This document shows, in pieces, positions 36,322 to 44,367 of a stretch of 64,000 bases of DNA (its first letter is position 1; the number at the start of each line of letters is the position of its first letter). Source of the DNA: an uncultured Bacteroides sp. (lineage in GTDB: Bacteria > Bacteroidota > Bacteroidia > Bacteroidales > Bacteroidaceae); NCBI GenBank assembly GCA_900552075.1, contig URYL01000012.1, positions 1 through 64,000 on the forward strand, written 5' to 3'. The notes below the pieces were generated by a model. The model saw nothing but the letters and a program-made list of their open reading frames with translations, did not search any database and had not been told where the DNA came from. The translations under genes and the position numbers were made by a program.

Positions 36322-36873
36322 TTATTTTTTGAAGTATCTGTTGTACAGACCTTCGAAACCTTTTCCATGACGAGCTTCGTCTTTAGCCATTTCATGAACT
36401 GTGTCATGGATAGCATCCAGGTTCAGCTGTTTAGCGCGAGTAGCGATACGTTTCTTGTCTTCGCAAGCACCGCATTCAGCGTTCATACGTTTTTCCAAGT
36501 TTGTCTTAGTATCCCATACGCAGTCACCCAGCAGTTCAGCGAATTTAGCAGCGTGTTCAGCTTCTTCCCAAGCATAGCGTTTGAAAGCTTCTGCTACTTC
36601 CGGATAACCTTCGCGGTCAGCCTGACGGCTCATGGCCAAGTACATACCAACTTCAGTACATTCACCCATGAAGTGGTTGTTCAGGTCTTTGATCATTTCG
36701 TCGTCGCAACCTTTAGCTACGCCGATAACGTGTTCGTCTACGAACTGCAAGCCACCTTCAGCTTCTTCCAGTTCTTTGAACTTAGAAGCAGGAGCTTTAC
36801 ACATCGGACATTTTTCAGGAGCTGCTTCACCTTCATAGATGTAACCACAAACTGTACAGATAAATTTCTTCAT
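36322..36873 (-). CDS. Reverse rubrerythrin
   Basis: A 183-residue cytoplasmic peroxidase-type protein. The rubredoxin-like Fe site comes first: CxxC pairs at Cys6/Cys9 and Cys22/Cys25. The ferritin-like di-iron domain follows, with ECTEVGMY, EEAEHAAKF and DEARHG supplying Glu and His ligands. This order is reversed compared with classical rubrerythrin, in which rubredoxin is C-terminal. Such proteins reduce hydrogen peroxide in anaerobes. It lies 48 bp after the PerR-like regulator gene on the same strand, which fits a peroxide-responsive operon. Confidence 0.93.
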   Translation of the reverse strand: MKKFICTVCGYIYEGEAAPEKCPMCKAPASKFKELEEAEGGLQFVDEHVIGVAKGCDDEMIKDLNNHFMGECTEVGMYLAMSRQADREGYPEVAEAFKRYAWEEAEHAAKFAELLGDCVWDTKTNLEKRMNAECGACEDKKRIATRAKQLNLDAIHDTVHEMAKDEARHGKGFEGLYNRYFKK

Positions 36874-36921
36874 ACGTCAAAAATTTTAAGTAGTTAGTTA
36901 TATATTAATAAGTTATGTTCT

Positions 36922-37344
36922 TTAATTCTTTGTAATGTCTTTTCCTGCACATTCCGGACAGATACCTTTGTAATACTGGTGTACCTCTTCCACGATGAAT
37001 CCGTCTTTCTGGAACATTTCGGCTTCGCTCGGGTCCATCTTGGCAGGTATATCGTATATCTTGTTGCAAACCTTACATTGAAAATGTGCATGCGGTTGCA
37101 TGTCACCGTCAAAACAAGCGTTCTTTTCATCTATGGTCAGCATCTTTGCGGCACCATGCTCCACGAACAACTTGAGGGTGTTATACACTGTAGTCTTGGA
37201 GAGCGTAGGAATCTCTTTGCACAGCGCCGTATAAATTTCGTCGATGCACGGATGAGTTTTGTGCTTCAGCAAATAATCCATGATGGCAATGCGTTGTACC
37301 GATGGCTTAATCTCATGGTCGAGCAAATATTCGTATGCTGTCAT
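36922..37344 (-). CDS. Fur-family repressor, PerR-like
   Basis: A 140-residue metal-dependent repressor. The winged-helix part holds IKPSVQRIAIMDYLLKHKTHP and LSKTTVYNTLKLF, and the C-terminal half has the two structural zinc pairs CKVC and CPEC. The HAHFQCKVC segment is typical of Fur and PerR. Its gene neighbour is a peroxide-detoxifying rubrerythrin, which favours PerR over Fur. The start at 37344 is chosen because the upstream in-frame ATG at 37425 lies above the promoter. A palindrome resembling a PerR box lies just downstream of the predicted transcript start, suggesting self-control. Confidence 0.88.
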   Translation of the reverse strand: MTAYEYLLDHEIKPSVQRIAIMDYLLKHKTHPCIDEIYTALCKEIPTLSKTTVYNTLKLFVEHGAAKMLTIDEKNACFDGDMQPHAHFQCKVCNKIYDIPAKMDPSEAEMFQKDGFIVEEVHQYYKGICPECAGKDITKN

Positions 37345-37355
37345 ATTTTTCAATT

Positions 37356-37370
37356 CTGTAATTATTACAA
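37356..37370 (-). promoter_or_regulatory. PerR-box-like operator
   Basis: On the minus strand TTGTAAT-A-ATTACAG is a 7-1-7 inverted repeat with one mismatch, close to the PerR box pattern TTATAATNATTATAA. It lies between the -7 element and the start codon of the regulator gene. Confidence 0.5.
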
Positions 37371-37384
37371 TTCTAATTCGAAGG

Positions 37385-37415
37385 CAAATATACAAAGATT
37401 TTTTATTCCAACAAA
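37385..37415 (-). promoter_or_regulatory. Promoter of the PerR-like/rubrerythrin operon
   Basis: On the minus strand TTTG (37412-37415), a 19-bp spacer and TATATTTG (37385-37392) match the Bacteroidetes consensus exactly. Confidence 0.75.
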
Positions 37416-37503
37416 TAGAACACAATGTTTTTTGTTTTTTTTTACTTTATGTTTCTGCGTTAAAATCTCCCGTTTCAGAATAGGGGTGTGTGTAAATATT
37501 GTT

Positions 37504-37511
37504 TATTTTTG
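37504..37511 (+). promoter_or_regulatory. Candidate -7 element of nadE
   Basis: TATTTTTG, exact consensus, 29 bp before the ATG at 37541; no clear -33 element. Confidence 0.5.
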
Positions 37512-37540
37512 CATCACTATATTATATATAACAAATTTAT

Positions 37541-39478
37541 ATGAGATTTGGTTTTGTAAAAGTGGCGGCTGCTATTCCTGCCGTGAAGGTAGCCGACTGC
37601 AAGTTTAATGCGCAGCAGACAGAGAAACAGATTGTCATTGCCGACGGGAAGGGCGTACAGATTATCGCTTTTCCGGAATTGAACCTGACCGGATATTCCT
37701 GTGGAGATTTGTTTGCCCAGAGTTTGTTGCTGGAGCAGGCGGAGTTTGCCTTGATGCAGATTGTCAATAACACCCGTCAGCTGGATATTATTTCCATTGT
37801 CGGCATGCCGGTCATGGTGAATTCCACGTTGATGAATTGTGCGGTGATTTTTCAAAAAGGCAAGATTCTGGGACTCGTACCGAAGACTTATCTTCCCAAT
37901 TATAAAGAATTTTATGAGCAGCGTTGGTTCACTCCGTCAGTGGCTCATCCCGATTCCACTACCGTCCGTCTCTGCGGGCAGATAGTCCCTATGAGTGCCC
38001 GTTTGCTCTTCGATACGCCGGAGGTTTGCTTTGGCGTAGAAATCTGCGAGGATGTATGGGCGCCCGTACCCCCCAGTTCCACATTGGTGCTGAAAGGAGC
38101 CGAGATTATCTTCAACCTGTCGGCCGATACGGAAAACATCTGCAAGCACCAGTATCTCCGTTCTTTGCTTGCACAGCAGTCAGCACGGTGCCTGGCGGGA
38201 TACGTATTCTCTTCCTGCGGCTTTGGCGAATCGACTACCGACGTGGTTTTCGCGGGGAATGCCCTGATTTACGAAAACGGCAGCCTGCTTGCCGCTTCCG
38301 AACGTTTTTCTTTCGAAGAGCAGCTGGTCATCAGTGAGATTGATGTGGAGCGCCTGAGAGGGGAACGCTTGGTGAACACCACGTTTGCGGCCAGTGTACG
38401 GACTCATCAGGAGATGCCGGTACAGCATGTCAGTACGGAACTGGTTTCATCGCGTGAACTGAGTCTGACCCGTCCGGTAGAACCTCATCCTTTCGTGCCT
38501 TCGGGCAGTCGTCAGCTGGACGAGCGCTGCGAGGAAATCTTTTCTATCCAGGTGGCCGGATTGGCCAAACGTCTGGTGCATACCCATTGCAAGACCGTCG
38601 TATTGGGTATTTCCGGGGGACTGGACTCCACGCTGGCCCTGTTGGTCTGTGTCAAGACCTTCGACAAGCTGGGCTTGCCGCGAAAAGGAATCGTGGGAGT
38701 GACCATGCCAGGTTTCGGAACCACCGACCGCACGTATCACAATGCCCTCTCCCTGATGGCTTCTCTGCAAGTGACCACGAAGGAAATCAGCATCAAGGAT
38801 GCCTGTATTCAGCATTTTCAGGATATTGGTCAGGACATGTCGGTACACGATGTGACTTACGAGAATGGACAGGCCCGCGAGCGGACGCAGATTCTGATGG
38901 ATTACGCCAACAAGCTGGGCGGACTGGTCATCGGTACCGGCGACTTGTCGGAACTTGCCTTGGGATGGGCTACCTACAATGGTGACCACATGTCGATGTA
39001 CGGTGTGAATGCCAGCATACCCAAGACCTTGGTACGTTATCTGGTCAATTGGGTGGCACAGACGGGAGTGGATACCTTGTCCCGCAATACCCTGCTCGAC
39101 ATCATCGATACCCCAATCAGTCCGGAACTGATTCCAGCCGACGAGAACGGCAACATCAAGCAGAAGACCGAAGACTTGGTAGGTCCTTACGAGCTGCACG
39201 ACTTCTTCCTGTTCCATTTCCTGCGTTTCGGCTTCCGTCCGGCCAAAATCTTCTATCTGGCCGAGATTGCTTTCCGCGGAACGTACGACAGCACGACCAT
39301 CAAGAAATGGCTGACGAATTTCTACCGTCGTTTCTTTGCCCAGCAGTTCAAGCGTTCTTGCTTGCCTGACGGTCCGAAAGTAGGTTCCGTTTCCTTGAGT
39401 CCGCGGGGCGACTGGCGCATGCCGAGCGATGCCAGTGCAGCACTGTGGCTGAAAGAATGTGAGGAACTCCAGGCTTGA
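37541..39478 (+). CDS. nadE: Glutamine-dependent NAD+ synthetase
   Basis: A 645-residue two-domain enzyme that makes NAD+ from deamido-NAD, using ammonia taken from glutamine. The N-terminal nitrilase-type amidase domain (about residues 1-280) shows FPELNLTGYSCGD, the Lys in LGLVPKTYLPNY and the Cys region in FGVEICEDVWAP. The C-terminal synthetase domain (about 330-600) carries the P-loop LGISGGLDSTLALL and GTGDLSELALGW. Length is that of the long glutamine-using type. It is transcribed alone. Confidence 0.95.
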   Translation: MRFGFVKVAAAIPAVKVADCKFNAQQTEKQIVIADGKGVQIIAFPELNLTGYSCGDLFAQSLLLEQAEFALMQIVNNTRQLDIISIVGMPVMVNSTLMNCAVIFQKGKILGLVPKTYLPNYKEFYEQRWFTPSVAHPDSTTVRLCGQIVPMSARLLFDTPEVCFGVEICEDVWAPVPPSSTLVLKGAEIIFNLSADTENICKHQYLRSLLAQQSARCLAGYVFSSCGFGESTTDVVFAGNALIYENGSLLAASERFSFEEQLVISEIDVERLRGERLVNTTFAASVRTHQEMPVQHVSTELVSSRELSLTRPVEPHPFVPSGSRQLDERCEEIFSIQVAGLAKRLVHTHCKTVVLGISGGLDSTLALLVCVKTFDKLGLPRKGIVGVTMPGFGTTDRTYHNALSLMASLQVTTKEISIKDACIQHFQDIGQDMSVHDVTYENGQARERTQILMDYANKLGGLVIGTGDLSELALGWATYNGDHMSMYGVNASIPKTLVRYLVNWVAQTGVDTLSRNTLLDIIDTPISPELIPADENGNIKQKTEDLVGPYELHDFFLFHFLRFGFRPAKIFYLAEIAFRGTYDSTTIKKWLTNFYRRFFAQQFKRSCLPDGPKVGSVSLSPRGDWRMPSDASAALWLKECEELQA

Positions 39479-39567
39479 TTCGGAGAGAGGCAGACCGATA
39501 CAGAAAGCGTCCCTCTCAAAGAAAAAAATCGTGAAAGTCAATATTTGATCCATTGGAATTCCAATGT

Positions 39568-39634
39568 AAAAAATCTCCTGCTTTCGTCCTTTCATCGAAG
39601 ATAAATGAGGACTGAAGCAGGAGATTTTTTTTTA
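39568..39634. terminator. Bidirectional terminator between nadE and the hydrolase gene
   Basis: AAAAAATCTCCTGCTT at 39568-39583 pairs with GAAGCAGGAGATTTTTT after a long loop, with A run before and nine T residues after it. Just upstream at 39551-39566 is a perfect palindrome, CATTGGAATTCCAATG. Confidence 0.8.
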
Positions 39635-39702
39635 GGGTATTATTTAGGAATTGTAAGTCGGCTGTTCGGTTCTTCTATTTTAAGGCCGCCTTCTTCTGAG
39701 AG

Positions 39703-40656
39703 TTAGTGCAAGTATTTTTCCGTGAAAGCCTTTACCCGTTCCGTGTATTCGTCCGGATACAGCTTGTAGGAATGGGCATGGTCCACCCCCTCCGTAATCC
39801 ACAGCTCTTTGGGAGCCGGTTTGGCCTCATAAAGCTTATACACCATCCACGTCGGTACAAAGTCGTCGTTGTCACCGTGGATGAACAGCATGGGCTTGCG
39901 GCATTTCGCTACTTGTGATAGAGCCGAAGCTTCCTGAAAATTCCATCCGTTCTGTAGTTGACAAATCCAGCTGGCCGTGTAAAGTAATGGGAAAGGAGGC
40001 AAGCCGAACAAGTCTTTCAGTTCCTTGCTGAACTGGTCCCACACGCTGGTATAGCCGCAGTCTTCCACGAAGCAGGTCACGTAGTCGGGAGTCGCATCCC
40101 CCGACAGCATCATGGTGATGGCCGCCCCCATGGAGATGCCGTGCACCACTGCCTGCAAGGAATCCCCGAACAAAGCTGGTGCCACGTCTATCCATTGCCT
40201 TACGTCCTTCCGGTCCAGCCATCCCATCTGAATGGCATCCCCTTCTGTCAATCCCGCATAGCGCAAGTCCGGCAGCAAGATATTACAGTCTAGTGAATGG
40301 TTGTAGAGATAGCCGATGTGAAACATGCGGATGGCATTGTCCGTATAGCCGTGCACGATAATCGCCGTGCGGGCAGTAGGGCGGGAGGCGTGTGCATAAA
40401 ACGCATGCATCCGGATGCCGTCGGGCGCGAGGATAAATGTATCGCGGAGCGCATGATGCTCTTCCAGACTGTCCAGCCATTGGACAATCTGAGGATATTC
40501 CTTTCGCATGAAAGTTTCAGATTCCACCATGTTTTTCCCCCGGTTTTCCGGGCGGAGCGCAAAATCAATCAGGTAGAGACCTCCCCCGACGACGATTCCC
40601 ACGACCAGCAGTATCACGATGCCTGCCGACCAGAGGATTTTCTTTTTTGTGGTCAT
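39703..40656 (-). CDS. Membrane-anchored alpha/beta hydrolase
   Basis: A 317-residue protein with one N-terminal membrane helix (about residues 8-30) and an alpha/beta hydrolase domain outside it. The oxyanion-side motif is IIVHGYTDN, the nucleophile elbow is GISMGA with Ser175, and the later acid and base are in HGDNDDFVP and GVDHAHSY. It resembles serine aminopeptidase or esterase-type hydrolases; the substrate is unknown. It starts 24 bp after aroE and is the last gene of a five-gene minus-strand run. Confidence 0.8.
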   Translation of the reverse strand: MTTKKKILWSAGIVILLVVGIVVGGGLYLIDFALRPENRGKNMVESETFMRKEYPQIVQWLDSLEEHHALRDTFILAPDGIRMHAFYAHASRPTARTAIIVHGYTDNAIRMFHIGYLYNHSLDCNILLPDLRYAGLTEGDAIQMGWLDRKDVRQWIDVAPALFGDSLQAVVHGISMGAAITMMLSGDATPDYVTCFVEDCGYTSVWDQFSKELKDLFGLPPFPLLYTASWICQLQNGWNFQEASALSQVAKCRKPMLFIHGDNDDFVPTWMVYKLYEAKPAPKELWITEGVDHAHSYKLYPDEYTERVKAFTEKYLH

Positions 40657-40680
40657 TGAAAATGGGTATTGAGTCCGTGG

Positions 40681-41424
40681 TTAGCTGTTCCAGATATCCC
40701 ATGCCCCGAAAGCCTGCAACAAGAGCATTTCCAGCCCGTTTTTGACGATGGCTCCCTGGTCGCTTCCCTTCTTCATGAAAAGCGTGGTGTTCGGATTGTA
40801 GAGCAGGTCGTACAACAGATGCTGCGGAGTCAGCAGTTCGTACGGGATATTCGGACACTCGTCGGCCTTCGGATACATGCCCACCGGCGTACAGTTCACA
40901 ATCACCTTGTAGTCCTGCATGATTTCGGGTGTAATTTCTTCGTACGTAATAACTTCCTCATTGTGTTTGCTGCGCGATACGAACAGCGTTTCCAGCCCCA
41001 GTTGTTTCAACCCCTGATGAATGGCTTTTGAAGCTCCGCCAGTACCCAGAATCAGCGCTTTTTTGTGGTAAGGTTCCAGCAAGGCCTCGATGGAACGGAC
41101 AAACCCGATGATGTCGGAATTATAGCCAATCAGTTTTGGGCCCCCTTTGGTATGCTCTATTTTGATGACATTGACAGCCCCGATTGCCTGCGCGTCTTTG
41201 TCCAGTTCATCCAGATACGAAATCACTTTTTCCTTGTAAGGGATGGTCACATTCAGGCCCACCAGATTGGGGTTGGTCTTGATGATTTGCGGAAATTCTT
41301 CAATGGTCGGAATCTCAAAGTTCACGTATTCCGCGTCAATATTTTCTGAATGGAATTTTTCATTGAAAAAGTTCTTGGAAAAAGAATGTCCAAGCGGATA
41401 ACCGATTAAGCCAAATTTTTTCAT
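40681..41424 (-). CDS. aroE: Shikimate dehydrogenase
   Basis: AroE reduces 3-dehydroshikimate with NADPH in aromatic amino acid synthesis. The 247-residue product has the substrate motif GYPLGHSFSK at residues 7-16, NVTIPYKEKV with the catalytic Lys, and the NADP loop ILGTGGASKAI. It is slightly short for the family (about 270). The ATG at 41424 directly precedes these motifs. A TATCTTTG sequence lies just upstream at 41431-41438, but ubiE ends 18 bp away and a real promoter there is uncertain. Confidence 0.92.
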   Translation of the reverse strand: MKKFGLIGYPLGHSFSKNFFNEKFHSENIDAEYVNFEIPTIEEFPQIIKTNPNLVGLNVTIPYKEKVISYLDELDKDAQAIGAVNVIKIEHTKGGPKLIGYNSDIIGFVRSIEALLEPYHKKALILGTGGASKAIHQGLKQLGLETLFVSRSKHNEEVITYEEITPEIMQDYKVIVNCTPVGMYPKADECPNIPYELLTPQHLLYDLLYNPNTTLFMKKGSDQGAIVKNGLEMLLLQAFGAWDIWNS

Positions 41425-41442
41425 AAGGTTCAAAGATATTAG

Positions 41443-42183
41443 TTATTTTGTCGCAAAATAGAGTGTACACGTACCCATGGTCAGTCGTTTGAACTTTACC
41501 TCGCTGAAGCCGGCCTTCCGGATAATTTCCTGCATGACTTCTCCTTGCGGAAAAGCCTTGATTGATTCGGGCAGGTAAGTATAGGCGCTGCGGTCTTTCG
41601 AGAGCAGCCATCCCATGGCCGGTATCACCAGCTTGGAGTAAAGTGCGTAACCCTGTTTCATGGGGAAATGTGCCGGTTCCGACAGTTCCAGAATGACAAG
41701 ATGTCCGCCGGGCACCAATACTCTGTACATCTCTTTCAGGCCCTTGTCCAGATGCTCGAAGTTGCGGATTCCGAATGCCACCGTGATGGCATCAAACCGG
41801 TTTTCGGGGAAGGACAGTGCCGTACAGTCTTCTTTCGCAAAAGAAATCTGTTGGTCGAGTCTCAGCTGTTTCACCTTCTCGCGTCCCACGTTCATCATGC
41901 CCTCCGAGATATCCGTACCAATCAGCTCGGCCGGTTGCAGCATCTGGCAGGCCTGGATGGCGAAATCGCCCGTGCCGGTAGCCACGTCCATGATGTGCTG
42001 GGGATGATAAGGTTCCAGCAGGCGGATAGCTTTCCGTCGCCAGCTTTTGTCGATGCCCCATGACATCAGGTGGTTCAGGTTGTCGTATGCCGGTGCGATG
42101 TGGTCGAACATTTTTTCTACCTGGGCAGCCTTGCCCTCTTTTTCGTTGTATGGCTTGATATTTTCTTGTGGGTAATGAGACAT
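41443..42183 (-). CDS. ubiE: Demethylmenaquinone methyltransferase
   Basis: UbiE/MenG performs the last step of menaquinone synthesis, using S-adenosylmethionine. The 246-residue product contains MFDHIAPAYDNLNHLMSWG near the N-terminus, the SAM loop VATGTGDFAIQA, and AFGIRNFEHLDKGLKEMYRVL typical of UbiE. I chose the ATG at 42183, since the extra 24 residues from 42255 would extend into the structured leader. It is separated from purC by a 105-bp gap that contains a stable hairpin. Confidence 0.93.
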   Translation of the reverse strand: MSHYPQENIKPYNEKEGKAAQVEKMFDHIAPAYDNLNHLMSWGIDKSWRRKAIRLLEPYHPQHIMDVATGTGDFAIQACQMLQPAELIGTDISEGMMNVGREKVKQLRLDQQISFAKEDCTALSFPENRFDAITVAFGIRNFEHLDKGLKEMYRVLVPGGHLVILELSEPAHFPMKQGYALYSKLVIPAMGWLLSKDRSAYTYLPESIKAFPQGEVMQEIIRKAGFSEVKFKRLTMGTCTLYFATK

Positions 42184-42217
42184 GCGTGGAAAGTTAAGAT
42201 GGGACAATGTAATGGTG

Positions 42218-42264
42218 AATCTCCCTCTGAGAATGAAAGCCGTTTCATTCCGCAAAGGGAGATT
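42218..42264 (-). other. Stable two-part hairpin in the purC-ubiE gap
   Basis: Outer arms AATCTCCCT and AGGGAGATT pair over 9 bp, and inner arms GAATGAAA and TTTCATTC pair over 8 bp with a 4-nt loop. No T run follows on the transcript strand, so it is not an ordinary terminator. It could be a processing or stability element between the two genes. Confidence 0.6.
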
Positions 42265-42288
42265 AGGGGTCAGATACTTTCTGTATGA

Positions 42289-43236
42289 TTAAAGCATCAA
42301 ATAGTCGGTCACGTTCTTTTCGATACGTTTGGCCAGGTTATCTGTGTCACCTTTTACGAAGCTTTCGCCCGTGATGTGCTCAAACAACTCGATGTAGCGG
42401 TCGCTGATAGATTCTACGATGGCCGGAGTCATTTCAGGCACCTGCTGGCCTTCCTTGCCCTGGAAGCCGTTGGCCATCAGCCATTCGCGTACGAATTCCT
42501 TTGAAAGCTGCTTCTGTGGCTCTTCTTTTTCGAAGCGTTCTTGATAACCTTCTGAGTAGAAGTAACGGCTGGAGTCCGGTGTATGGATTTCGTCCATCAG
42601 GTAGATTTCGCCGTTGTGTTTTCCGAATTCATATTTCGTGTCTACCAGAATCAGACCCCGTTCAGCCGCCATCTGAGTACCGCGTTCAAACAAAGCCAGT
42701 GTATATTTCTCCAGAATGGCATATTCTTCCGGAGTAGCCAGTCCTCTGGCCAGGATTTCTTCTTTGGAAATATCTTCATCGTGCATACCCATTTCAGCCT
42801 TGGTGGTCGGAGTGATAATCGGATGAGGGAATTTCTCGTTTTCTCTCATGCCTTCCGGCAGACGCACGCCGCAGATTTCACGCACGCCGCTCTTGTAGGC
42901 ACGCCATGCGCTTCCGCAAAGGTAGCCGCGTACAATCATTTCTACAGGGAAACCTTTGCACATCACGCCCACGGTAACCATCGGGTCGGGAGTAGCGAGT
43001 TTCCAGTTCGGGCAGATATCTTTGGTTGCGTCCAGAAATTTAGCCGCAATCTGGTTCAGCATCTGTCCTTTATAAGGGATACCTTCCGGCAGCACGACAT
43101 CGAATGCCGAGATACGGTCGGTAGCAACCATTACTAACTTTTCATCGTTGATGTTGTACACATCACGTACTTTTCCGTGATACACACTTTTCTGTCCAGG
43201 AAAGTGGAAGTCTGTTTTTGTTAAAGCTTTACTCAT
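42289..43236 (-). CDS. purC: Phosphoribosylaminoimidazole-succinocarboxamide synthase
   Basis: PurC joins CAIR and aspartate in purine synthesis. The 315-residue product begins with the SAICAR synthetase segment YHGKVRDVYNI and DKLVMVATDRISAFDVVLPEGIPYKG (nucleotide-binding). It continues with MIVRGYLCGSAWRAYKSG and LILVDTKYEFGKHNG. It belongs to the longer (about 310-residue) type rather than the 240-residue one of E. coli. It lies 43 bp after the phoH-like gene. Confidence 0.95.
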   Translation of the reverse strand: MSKALTKTDFHFPGQKSVYHGKVRDVYNINDEKLVMVATDRISAFDVVLPEGIPYKGQMLNQIAAKFLDATKDICPNWKLATPDPMVTVGVMCKGFPVEMIVRGYLCGSAWRAYKSGVREICGVRLPEGMRENEKFPHPIITPTTKAEMGMHDEDISKEEILARGLATPEEYAILEKYTLALFERGTQMAAERGLILVDTKYEFGKHNGEIYLMDEIHTPDSSRYFYSEGYQERFEKEEPQKQLSKEFVREWLMANGFQGKEGQQVPEMTPAIVESISDRYIELFEHITGESFVKGDTDNLAKRIEKNVTDYLML

Positions 43237-43279
43237 TGTCTTGTTATGTTTAGTAATGAATAGGATTCGTTATGTGTGT

Positions 43280-44278
43280 TTATGCCTGTGGAGTCTTTTC
43301 GGCTTCTCTGGCAGCACGTAATTGTTTTCTTTCCGCTTTCTCTTTTTCCTCGAATTTCTCGTAGGCTTCTACGATGCGGGTCACCAGTTTGTGGCGGACA
43401 ATGTCTTTCTTGTTCAGTTCGATGAAGCTGATGCCTTTCACGTCTTTCAGGATTTTCATGGCCTGCACGAGTCCCGAAGTCTGCGAGGCGGGAAGGTCAA
43501 TCTGCGTCATGTCGCCCGTCACAATCATCTTGGTGTTCATGCCCATTCGGGTGAGAAACATTTTGATCTGCTGGGTGGTGGTGTTCTGCGCTTCGTCCAG
43601 GATGACCACTGCGTCGTTCAGCGTACGTCCGCGCATGAAGGCCAGCGGTGCAATCTGGATGACGTTCAGTTCCATGTATTCCTTCAGCTTGGCCGCCGGA
43701 ATCATGTCCTGAAGCGCATCGTATAGCGGTTGCAGGTAAGGGTCAATCTTGTCCTTCATGTCGCCAGGCAGGAATCCTAACTTCTCGCCTGCTTCTACGG
43801 CCGGACGGCTGAGGATGATTTTCTTGATTTCCTTGTTCTTCAGAGCCCGTACTGCCAGGGCGATGGCCGTGTAGGTCTTTCCCGAACCCGCCGGACCGAT
43901 GGCAAAAATCATGTCATTCTTTTCGAATTCGCGCACCAGCTTCAGCTGGTTTTCACTTCTCGGAGTAATCGGCTTGCCCGTCACACTGAACACGATGGCA
44001 TCGCCCGTCTTTTCAATTTTCGGGGCATTGCCCTTCACGATGTCCAGGATGACTTCTTCGTTGAGCGAGTTGTACTGCACGCAGTGTTTCTCCAGAGCCA
44101 GGACAGCCTCTTCGAAAGCGCACATTTCCTCCTCGTCTCCCATGATTTTGATGACGTTTCCGCGTGCTACAATCCGCAGCTTGGGAAACAGGGCCTTGAT
44201 CATCTGCATGTTGGCATTGTTCACGCCATAGAAGATCACCGGGTCAATATCTTCGAGTACGATATGTTTCTCTATCAT
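43280..44278 (-). CDS. PhoH-like ATPase (PhoL type)
   Basis: A 332-residue P-loop protein. An N-terminal KH-like or small alpha/beta part (about residues 1-110) precedes the ATPase core, which has GPAGSGKTYTAIALA around residues 136-150, SRPAVEAGEKLGFLPGD and the Walker B AVVILDEAQNTT. A Lys/Glu-rich tail ends the protein. Relatives are tied to ribosome or RNA processing, often near ybeY; no ybeY is in this window. It heads the run phoH-purC-ubiE-aroE-hydrolase. Confidence 0.9.
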   Translation of the reverse strand: MIEKHIVLEDIDPVIFYGVNNANMQMIKALFPKLRIVARGNVIKIMGDEEEMCAFEEAVLALEKHCVQYNSLNEEVILDIVKGNAPKIEKTGDAIVFSVTGKPITPRSENQLKLVREFEKNDMIFAIGPAGSGKTYTAIALAVRALKNKEIKKIILSRPAVEAGEKLGFLPGDMKDKIDPYLQPLYDALQDMIPAAKLKEYMELNVIQIAPLAFMRGRTLNDAVVILDEAQNTTTQQIKMFLTRMGMNTKMIVTGDMTQIDLPASQTSGLVQAMKILKDVKGISFIELNKKDIVRHKLVTRIVEAYEKFEEKEKAERKQLRAAREAEKTPQA

Positions 44279-44314
44279 TGAGTTTCTTCAGATTCGCTTG
44301 TATTTTATTTTTTG

Positions 44315-44322
44315 CAAAAATA
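44315..44322 (-). promoter_or_regulatory. Candidate -7 element of the phoH-like operon
   Basis: TATTTTTG on the minus strand, exact consensus, 36 bp before the start codon. Confidence 0.45.
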
Positions 44323-44367
44323 ATCATAACTTTTGATTGTAGAACGAGAAAGCAGAAGAAAATCTGC

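Noticed and set aside
38447..39595. 382-codon open frame on the minus strand
   Set aside because: It is antisense to the well-supported nadE gene and shows no motif.
41431..41438. TATCTTTG on the minus strand as an aroE promoter
   Set aside because: It lies in the 18-bp gap between ubiE and aroE with no -33 element; the transcript would start at the initiation codon. Kept as undecided rather than called.
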